A stretch of 64,000 nt of DNA from Microbacterium sp. LWH11-1.2 (GTDB lineage: Bacteria; Actinomycetota; Actinomycetes; Actinomycetales; Microbacteriaceae): the NCBI RefSeq assembly GCF_038397745.1, contig NZ_CP151636.1, positions 1,922,001 to 1,986,000 of the forward strand. The letters run 5' to 3'. The translations under genes were made by a program, and so were the position numbers. Each line of letters opens with the position of its first letter. Positions within the stretch are counted from its first letter, which is position 1. Shown here one piece after another: positions 58,148-64,000 of the stretch. The notes beneath the pieces were generated by a model. The model had not been told where the DNA came from. It saw nothing but the letters and a program-made list of their open reading frames with translations, and did no database searches.

Positions 58148-59832
58148 ACCTCGCTCAGCGTGCCGTCGGCCTGGATCTCGAGCGTGAGATCCAGGTCGAG
58201 CCGCGCCAGGAACGCATCGTCGTGGCTGACGACGAGCACGGCTCCGCGGTAGGCCCGCAGGGCCTCGACGAGCTGGTCGACCGTATCGATGTCGAGGTTG
58301 TTCGTCGGCTCGTCGAGCACCACGAGGTGCGGCGGCGGGTCCGAGAGCAGCAGCTTCGCCAGAGCGACCCGGAAGCGCTCGCCGCCGGAGAGCGCCGATA
58401 CCGGGCGCTCGGCGGTCGCACCGCGGATGAGGAACCGGGCGAGCCGGTTCCGCAGCTCCTTCTCGGGCACCTGCGGGGCGGCAGCCGCGATGTTCTCGAA
58501 CACCGAGCGGTCCGCGTCGAGGCCGTCGATCCGCTGCGGCAGGTAGCCGATGCGGTCGGTGAGGGCCTCGGCGACGAGGGGCGGCCGTTCCGTATTCAGC
58601 AAGAACGCGCCGGATTCGGTCGGGATCGCCGGATCCGCGCCGTCGTCGCGAGTTCTTGCTGAATCGTGAACGCCGACTTGCGGTGCACCGGCGACCAGAC
58701 GTTCGAGCAGGGTCGTCTTGCCGGCCCCGTTCCGCCCGATCAGGGCGACGCGCTCGGGGCCCTGGAGCACCCACGCCCGCTCCTCGTCGCCGAGCATCGC
58801 GATGCGCCGCGACCGGGAGACCTGCGGATCCGGCAGTTCGATCTTCATCGACGCGTCCGAGCGCACCCGGCGCCCGGCCTCGTCGAGGGTCGCGCGCGCA
58901 GCCTCCTCCTTCGCTCCGACTTCGGTGCGGAGCTTGCCCGCCGACACCTCGGCCGCCATCTTGCGGCCATGCGCGATGATCTTCGGGACGCGCTTCTCGA
59001 TCTCGGCCTTCTTCGCCGTGCGGGTGCGGTGCGAGAGCTTCACCTCGGCCTCGATGCGCTGGCGCTTCTCCTTGCGGAACGCCTGCGCGGCGGTGACCTC
59101 GGCCTGCTTGGCGGCATCCTGCTCGGCATCCAGCCAGGCGCGCCATTCGGAGTACGGGCCTCCGAAGACGCTCAGGCTCTGCGCGTACAGCTCGGCGGTG
59201 TCGTCCATGAGCTCGAGCAGCGACAGATCGTGACTGACCACGATGAGCGTGCCCTTCCAGGCCTGCACCATCGCGCCCAGCTTCGCCCTGGCGTCGCGGT
59301 CGAGATTGTTGGTCGGCTCGTCGAGGAGCGTGATCGGCGCACGACGCAGGCGGATGCCGGCGATCGCGACCAGCACGGCCTCGCCGCCCGAGAGCTCGCC
59401 GACCCGGCGGTCGAGGAAGTCCGGGGCGAGGCCCGCCTCTGCGAGCGACGCCTGGGCGCGCGCCTCGATGTCCCAGTCGTCGCCGACCGCGTCGAAGTGC
59501 GCCGGGTCGACGTCACCGGTGCTGATCGCGCGCACCGCGTCGAGCGCCTCGGACACGCCGAGGAGCTCGGCGACGCGGCGATCGACGTCGAGCGTCAGCT
59601 GCTGCGGAAGGTACGCGACATCGCCGGATGCCGTGACGACGCCCGATGTCGGTTCGAGTTCGCCGGCCATCAGGCGCAGCAGCGTGGACTTCCCGGCGCC
59701 GTTGCGGCCGACGAGACCGGTGCGCCCGGAGCCGAAGGCGCCCGAGAGTCCGTCGAGAGCGTGCGAGCCGTCCGGCCAGGTGAAGGTGAGTCGGTCGAGA
59801 GTGACCGACGCGTGAAGGGTGGGTTGTGACAT
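58144..59832 (-). CDS. ABC-F family ATPase (duplicated NBD)
   Basis: A 562-residue cytosolic protein with two NBDs and no membrane part. Walker A motifs are GRNGAGKST (about 41) and GRNGAGKTT (about 367); signatures [13 protein letters not shown] and [13 protein letters not shown]; Walker B DEPTNNLD twice. The linker ([23 protein letters not shown]) is charged, as in ribosome-acting ABC-F proteins. About 30 residues after the second Walker A ([20 protein letters not shown]) come from an inserted palindromic element. AGGAGACATCCC precedes the ATG. A role in translation, perhaps antibiotic resistance, is the family norm. Confidence 0.92.
   Translation of the reverse strand: MSQPTLHASVTLDRLTFTWPDGSHALDGLSGAFGSGRTGLVGRNGAGKSTLLRLMAGELEPTSGVVTASGDVAYLPQQLTLDVDRRVAELLGVSEALDAVRAISTGDVDPAHFDAVGDDWDIEARAQASLAEAGLAPDFLDRRVGELSGGEAVLVAIAGIRLRRAPITLLDEPTNNLDRDARAKLGAMVQAWKGTLIVVSHDLSLLELMDDTAELYAQSLSVFGGPYSEWRAWLDAEQDAAKQAEVTAAQAFRKEKRQRIEAEVKLSHRTRTAKKAEIEKRVPKIIAHGRKMAAEVSAGKLRTEVGAKEEAARATLDEAGRRVRSDASMKIELPDPQVSRSRRIAMLGDEERAWVLQGPERVALIGRNGAGKTTLLERLVAGAPQVGVHDSARTRDDGADPAIPTESGAFLLNTERPPLVAEALTDRIGYLPQRIDGLDADRSVFENIAAAAPQVPEKELRNRLARFLIRGATAERPVSALSGGERFRVALAKLLLSDPPPHLVVLDEPTNNLDIDTVDQLVEALRAYRGAVLVVSHDDAFLARLDLDLTLEIQADGTLSEV
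58594..58664. repeat. Inverted repeat (13-bp arms) inserted in frame in the ABC-F gene
   Basis: ATTCAGCAAGAAC (58594-58606) and GTTCTTGCTGAAT (58652-58664) are perfect reverse complements around 45 bp. The segment encodes a hydrophilic insert between the Q-loop and Walker A of the second NBD. It is unlike the CCCTGAGCC repeat and looks like a second family of small palindromic element. Confidence 0.8.
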
Positions 59833-60231
59833 GGGATGTCTCCTGTCGAGTGCGAGGGTGCACTGACGCCGGACCTCGGTCACGAGCCGCGAGCGGTCGG
59901 AGCGGAGGCGGAAGGTCCTGGAGAGGCAGAAGGGTCCCGGAAGGGGATGGTCCCGGAGCGGGATGGTCCCGGAGCGGGGCGGTCCCTGCGCGGGGCGGTC
60001 CCTGCGCGGGGCGGTCCCGGAGCGGGATGGTCCCTGAGCGGGATGGTCCCGGAAGGGGATGGTCCCGGAACGGGATGGGTCCCTGAGCCTGTCGAAGGGT
60101 CGTCGGGTCAGCGCGCGGAAAGAGGGGCGCGGAGGCGACGGATCAGATCAAAGGACTTCCAGACACGGCGGACAGGACGCATCGACGATACCCGGGCGTG
60201 TCGCGACGCGCAACCCCGGGCGTGTCGCAGG
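59833..60231. repeat. Gene-free stretch with a 16-bp tandem array ending in a full repeat core
   Basis: The only gene-free stretch above 300 bp. It holds about nine imperfect 16-bp units (GGTCCCGGAGCGGGAT and variants) from about 59932, ending with an intact CCCTGAGCCTGTCGAAGGG (60077-60099). The open frames through it are low-complexity and not credible genes. It lies upstream of the ABC-F gene and downstream of the esterase gene (both minus strand), so the ABC-F promoter or leader must lie here. Confidence 0.85.
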
Positions 60232-60888
60232 TCAGGACGCGACGATCCCGTCGATCCACTTGGTGAGGAACAGACGCACGTCGGCGAGCTCCTCCTCGGA
60301 GATGCTGTGCGTCAGCCCCGTGTAGACGCGGCCGGAGAGCTCGGAGTGGTCGGGCAGCCACTGGGCGGTGTGGTCGATCAGGGCGGGAGGGATGACGTCG
60401 TCGTTCGTTCCGCGGCCCCAGAAGACGGCGGGGCGCAGCTCCCGGAGCTCCTCATCGCGGGGGAGTGGCCCGGGCGACGCGTAGCCGCTCAGCGCCACGA
60501 TCGCGCCGAAGCGCTCCGGCGCGAGGCGGAGGGTCTGCAGCGCGACCGCAGCCCCCTGCGAGAAGCCGAGCAGTGCGACCGAGGGGGCGTCGCCGACCGC
60601 GGTCTCGAGCCAGCGCAGGAACGCTTCGGCCGCGGATGTCACCGCGTCGGGGCTCCGGCCGTCGAGTCCTTCGATCGGATACCACGAGCGGCCGGGCATC
60701 GGCCACGGCGGTGCGAGGGGAGCCGCGACGGATGCCACGGCGATGCCGTCGGGCAGGTAGGGGACGAGGCCGAACAGGTCGTGCTCGTCGGCGCCGTAGC
60801 CGTGCAGGAGCACGAGCAGCGGCATCCGTCCTCGTTCTTCGGACGACCATCTCGTCGCGGCGTCGTCGATCGTCAGGTTCTCGCTCAC
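60232..60888 (-). CDS. Alpha/beta hydrolase (carboxylesterase/phospholipase type)
   Basis: A 218-residue cytosolic serine hydrolase. LLVLLHGYGADEHDLFGLVPYLP holds the oxyanion loop; nucleophile GFSQGAAVAL (about 116); acid in GTNDDVIPPAL; His in YTGLTHSIS. This is the pattern of the YpfH/carboxylesterase-2 group, which hydrolyses small esters or acyl-thioesters. The GTG at 60888 is preferred to the ORF's first ATG because AGGA lies upstream and the prior text is non-conserved. Confidence 0.85.
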   Translation of the reverse strand: MSENLTIDDAATRWSSEERGRMPLLVLLHGYGADEHDLFGLVPYLPDGIAVASVAAPLAPPWPMPGRSWYPIEGLDGRSPDAVTSAAEAFLRWLETAVGDAPSVALLGFSQGAAVALQTLRLAPERFGAIVALSGYASPGPLPRDEELRELRPAVFWGRGTNDDVIPPALIDHTAQWLPDHSELSGRVYTGLTHSISEEELADVRLFLTKWIDGIVAS

Positions 60889-60959
60889 ACCGACATCCTG
60901 CCAGCGGCATCCGACGCGCCCCACCTCGCACGGTCAGGCGCGGCTGGTAGAAAGGACAC

Positions 60960-61565
60960 ATGTCCGTCCGCACACCTGATCCCGACCCGGAACCCGAAGA
61001 CGACGGTCTCGGCGCCTTCCGCGATGCGAATCCGTCGGCACCCGGCTCGAATCCCGGGTGGCTGAGCGACATCGAGCTCGAAGAGGCGCGTCGGCATCTG
61101 CCGATGCTCTACGTCGAGGCGATCCCGGTGCGCACCGACGGGTCCGGGCAGGTGACCGAGATCGGCATCCTGCTGCGTTCGACGCCGATGGGCGAGATGA
61201 CCCGCACGATCGTGTCCGGTCGAGTGCGCTTCGGCGAGACGATCCGCGACGCGCTCTTCCGTCACGTCGAGAACGACCTCGGCCCGATGGCGTTCCCGCT
61301 GCTCCCGCCGCAGCCGCTGCCGTTCACGGTGGCGGAGTACTTCCCCATCCCGGGCGTGAGCGCATACCACGACGACCGTCAGCACGCGGTGTCGCTGGCG
61401 TTCGTCGTGCCGGTGACGGGCACCTGCGAGCCGCGTCAGGACGCGCTCGAGGTGACCTGGTTCCCGCCGGAGGCCGCGGCATCCGACGCGGTCGCCGCCG
61501 AGATGGAGGGCGGCCGCGGCACGCTCATCCGCCTGGCTCTCGCGAACCTCGGGCTGCTGCGCTAG
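60960..61565 (+). CDS. NUDIX-fold hydrolase-like protein (DUF4916 type)
   Basis: A 201-residue protein. It carries a NUDIX-like beta-alpha-beta core (LPMLYVEAIPVRTDGSGQVTEIGILLRS; RTIVSGRVRFGETIRDALFRHVENDLG) but the Nudix box Gx5Ex7REUxEExGU is degenerate: REx(2)EE is replaced by RHVEND. It is therefore more likely a binding or non-catalytic member. The AAAGGA site precedes the ATG. I recall this as DUF4916. Confidence 0.8.
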   Translation: MSVRTPDPDPEPEDDGLGAFRDANPSAPGSNPGWLSDIELEEARRHLPMLYVEAIPVRTDGSGQVTEIGILLRSTPMGEMTRTIVSGRVRFGETIRDALFRHVENDLGPMAFPLLPPQPLPFTVAEYFPIPGVSAYHDDRQHAVSLAFVVPVTGTCEPRQDALEVTWFPPEAAASDAVAAEMEGGRGTLIRLALANLGLLR

Positions 61566-61652
61566 CCACACCGAACGCGCCGTCTGCGGCCCTGCCTCTC
61601 GCGTGATGACGGGAGGAGAAGGGGCCTCTTCGTCGTGCGACTCTTGCGCCGG

Positions 61653-61689
61653 TTGAACTAATGGGCTAGAAAGTAGACCATTAGTCCAA
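61653..61689. promoter_or_regulatory. 12-bp inverted repeat upstream of the APC permease
   Basis: TTGAACTAATGG (61653-61664) pairs with CCATTAGTCCAA (61678-61689) with one mismatch and 13-bp spacing. It lies 20 bp before the permease start, is AT-rich against its surroundings, and is a likely repressor site overlapping the promoter. Confidence 0.6.
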
Positions 61690-61708
61690 TCGGCAAAAGG
61701 ATGTTCGC

Positions 61709-63193
61709 ATGGATGCTTCGACAACGACGTCGCGCAGCGCAGGAACAGCACAGGACCGCAGCCTCCGCGGAAACCTCGGGGCGGTCTCGGTCACCTTCAT
61801 GGTGATCGCCGCGGCGGCGCCGCTCACGGTGGTCGGCGGCCTGGTGCCGATCGGCTATCTCGTGGGGAACGGCATCGGCTTCCCGGTCATGTTCCTCGTC
61901 GCCACCGTGATCCTGCTGCTTTTCTCGGTGGGTCTCACGGCGATGAGCCGCTATCTCCCCAAGGCGGGCTCGTTCTTCGTCTTCGCCACGCACGGACTCG
62001 GTCGTACCCCGGGCCTCGCCACGGCGTACCTCGCCCTCATCTGCTACACGACCGTGCAGATCGCGGTGTTCTCCTACCTGGGGGCGACGATCAGCTCCAG
62101 CATCGCCCTCCTGGGCGGCCCCGAGATCCCGTGGTGGCTGCTCACGCTCGCCACCGTGGCGATCGTCGGCGCGCTCGGGTACCGGCAGATCGAGCTCAGC
62201 TCCCGCGTGCTCGTGGTCGTGCTGCTCGCCGAGATCGGCATCGTGGTGCTGCTCGGCATCGTGATCCTGGTCACCGGGGGAGCGGAGGGCGTGACCTACG
62301 GCTCGTTCCTGCTCGAGAACGTGCTCTCGGGCGCTCCCGCCCTCGGCCTCATGTTCGCCATCGCGAGCTTCATCGGGTTCGAGTCGACGGTCGTCTACCG
62401 TGACGAGGTGCGCACGCCGGAACGCACGATCCCGCGCGCCACCTACGCTTCCGCGATCGTCATCGGCGTGTTCTACGCTTTCGCAGCCTGGGCGATCGTG
62501 ATCGGCGTCGGCGAAGGCGCGATCATCGACGAGGCGGCCGCCGACCCCACGACGCTGATCGCCCGCGTGACCGAACAGTACCTCGGCCCGGTCGGCTCGA
62601 TCGCCGTCGCCATCCTGTTCCTCGGCAGCATGTTCGCGGCGGTCCTGTCCCTGCACAACGTGCTGACCCGCTACCACCACGCGATGGCGAACGCCCGCGT
62701 GCTGCCGCACCGCGTCGGCGCCGTCCACCGGCACCACGGCTCACCGCACGTCGCCTCGATCGTGCAGGTGGCGACCTCCGGCCTCGCGATCATCGTGCTC
62801 GCGCTGATCGGCTTCGCGCCGGAGAACATCTTCGCCTGGTTCGCCGGTATCGGGACGCTCGCGATCGTCATCCTCATGGCGGTCACCTGCCTCGCGGTCG
62901 TCGTGTACTTCGGCCGCACGCGCCAGCTGCGGAGCCCGTGGCACACCGTGATCGCTCCGACCCTGGGCTTCCTCGGGCTGGCCGTCTCCGCCGTGCTCAT
63001 CGCCGCCAACTTCCCCCTGCTCGTGAGCGACGTCGATGCAGAGGGGAACCCCGCCTGGGGGCCGATCAGCGTCACGCTGGTGGCCGTCGTCGTCCTCGCG
63101 CCCGTGATCGGCCTCGTGCAGGCCGCCGTCATGCGGGCGAAGGCCCCCGAGGCGTACGCGCAGATAATGCGTCGCTTCGACGAGAACGCCTGA
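61709..63193 (+). CDS. APC-superfamily amino acid/polyamine permease
   Basis: A 494-residue transporter with about 12 hydrophobic helices. The start is conserved (GNLGAVSVTFMVIAAAAPLTVVGG), with helix-unwinding glycines in TM1 and the consensus amphipathic region FGFESTVVYRDEVRTPERTIPRATY (loop 6-7). AAGGATG precedes the ATG. With the downstream PuuD-like hydrolase it probably imports an amino acid, polyamine or gamma-glutamyl compound. Confidence 0.9.
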   Translation: MDASTTTSRSAGTAQDRSLRGNLGAVSVTFMVIAAAAPLTVVGGLVPIGYLVGNGIGFPVMFLVATVILLLFSVGLTAMSRYLPKAGSFFVFATHGLGRTPGLATAYLALICYTTVQIAVFSYLGATISSSIALLGGPEIPWWLLTLATVAIVGALGYRQIELSSRVLVVVLLAEIGIVVLLGIVILVTGGAEGVTYGSFLLENVLSGAPALGLMFAIASFIGFESTVVYRDEVRTPERTIPRATYASAIVIGVFYAFAAWAIVIGVGEGAIIDEAAADPTTLIARVTEQYLGPVGSIAVAILFLGSMFAAVLSLHNVLTRYHHAMANARVLPHRVGAVHRHHGSPHVASIVQVATSGLAIIVLALIGFAPENIFAWFAGIGTLAIVILMAVTCLAVVVYFGRTRQLRSPWHTVIAPTLGFLGLAVSAVLIAANFPLLVSDVDAEGNPAWGPISVTLVAVVVLAPVIGLVQAAVMRAKAPEAYAQIMRRFDENA

Positions 63194-63222
63194 CCCAGGC
63201 CCCCGACCACTGCAGACGAAGG

Positions 63223-63996
63223 ATGGAAATCATCGGCACCTCCGCCCTGGCCCGCCCCCTGATCGGCATCTCCGGTCGACGACTGCGGGGCTCCGCGATC
63301 GGCGCACCGCACGGCTTCGCCGACGCGCCGCTCGAGGCATATCTCAGCGAGTACTCGACATCCGTCCTCCACGCCGGCGGCCTGCCGGTGCACCTACCGA
63401 TGGATGCTGCGCCGGCGGAGCTCGTCGAACGCCTCGAGGGCGTCGTGATCGTCGGCGGCGACGATGTGGACCCGCGCCGCTACGGTCGGACGCCGGGACC
63501 GTTCACGCCGCAGATCGATCCGCAGCGTGATGAGTTCGAGGCCGGACTCATCGAGGCCGCGATCGACGGAGCCGTCCCTCTGCTGGGCGTCTGCCGCGGC
63601 GCGCAGCTCCTCAACGTCGTCCGCGGCGGCACGCTCCATCCGCACCTCGCTTACGGCGACGGAGAGTCGCACGGCTCGTACGCCTACCCCCGTGCGCACC
63701 GCGTGCACGACGTGCACACGGCAGCGGGCAGCGTCGCGCACGCCCTCTACGGAGAGACGACACGGGTCAACTCGTTCCACCATCAGGCCGTCGACGTGCC
63801 GGGGAGCGGGATCGTGGTGACCGGCTGGGCGCCGGACGGCATCGTCGAGGCCATCGAGCTCGAGGGATTCCCGGTCGTCGGGGTGCAGTGGCATCCGGAG
63901 GTCTTCGGGACCGATCCCGTCTTCGGCTGGCTGGTCGATCAGGCAGCCGCCCGCGCGACGCGCGGCGTCGCGTCCGCCACGCAGAACGTCGCCTAG
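63223..63996 (+). CDS. Gamma-glutamyl-gamma-aminobutyrate hydrolase-like amidotransferase
   Basis: A 257-residue class I glutamine-amidotransferase-fold hydrolase of the PuuD group. Nucleophile in LLGVCRGAQLLNVVRGG; IVGGDDVDPRRYG; His/Glu in VGVQWHPEVFG. It would free GABA or an amine from a gamma-glutamyl conjugate. It lies 29 bp after the APC permease on the same strand and is complete; 4 bp follow before the window ends. Confidence 0.9.
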   Translation: MEIIGTSALARPLIGISGRRLRGSAIGAPHGFADAPLEAYLSEYSTSVLHAGGLPVHLPMDAAPAELVERLEGVVIVGGDDVDPRRYGRTPGPFTPQIDPQRDEFEAGLIEAAIDGAVPLLGVCRGAQLLNVVRGGTLHPHLAYGDGESHGSYAYPRAHRVHDVHTAAGSVAHALYGETTRVNSFHHQAVDVPGSGIVVTGWAPDGIVEAIELEGFPVVGVQWHPEVFGTDPVFGWLVDQAAARATRGVASATQNVA

Positions 63997-64000
63997 GCGT

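Noticed and set aside
55910..59146. 1078-codon minus-strand frame covering parts of several genes
   Set aside because: Arg/Pro/Gly-rich shadow frame. Real genes on both strands account for the DNA.
1..64000. tRNA, rRNA, prophage or IS elements
   Set aside because: No cloverleaf, rRNA motif, integrase or transposase was recognised by eye; a dedicated scan could still find a tRNA.

Overview
The window is dense, GC-rich actinobacterial DNA with strong third-position G/C bias. It has many GTG starts, ATGA/GTGA stop-start overlaps, and the codon habit 'gcggatgcc/gcatccg' that I associate with Microbacterium and other Microbacteriaceae. That genus-level placement is recognition, not a computed result. 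About 64 protein genes are supported. I saw no rRNA, tRNA, prophage or insertion sequence.

Layout. 1-3.5 kb: the end of a sugar ABC importer plus GntR, nanE and a BadF-type kinase (amino-sugar/sialic-acid catabolism). 3.5-9.5 kb: amidase, agmatine deiminase, a divergent TetR with a PLP decarboxylase, and a membrane-anchored esterase. 9.6-13 kb: a heterodimeric ABC exporter-fold pair behind a palindrome and a tiny leader ORF. 13-18 kb: TetR/metallo-beta-lactamase pair, cysteine hydrolase with NCS1 permease, M18 aminopeptidase. 18-19 kb: a guanidine-I riboswitch in front of an EamA transporter. 19-21.3 kb: a NarL-type regulator facing a histidine kinase, a 15-codon ORF with an excellent ribosome binding site directly before the kinase, and a stretch after the kinase that folds like a structured RNA. 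21.3-28.9 kb: GntR plus a six-gene phosphonate operon (PhnD, PhnC, fused PhnE, and the FAD oxidase/HAD/alcohol dehydrogenase trio). 29-46 kb: mostly housekeeping and small genes (SDR, EamA, YidC, nitronate monooxygenase, PurU, antiporter, a PspC two-component system, Nei glycosylase) and two toxin-antitoxin pairs. 46-51 kb: an Lhr-type helicase. 51.4-56.8 kb: a tightly coupled four-gene operon ending in a TPR protein and a CHAT (caspase-like) protease. 56.9-64 kb: a beta-propeller protein, an ABC-F ATPase, an esterase, a NUDIX-like protein, an APC permease and a gamma-glutamyl-GABA hydrolase-like amidotransferase.

Two things cut across the gene list. First, a short palindromic-type repeat (core CCCTGAGCCTGTCGAAGGG) occurs at eight loci. 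It often lies inside reading frames in a codon-preserving way, and at three loci it has expanded into tandem arrays. Second, the best candidates for undescribed biology are the CHAT-TPR operon, the micro-peptide/kinase/regulator locus with its adjacent RNA-like stretch, and the exporter pair in which one NBD has lost its Walker A motif. All functional statements rest on reading motifs by eye; no database search was run.
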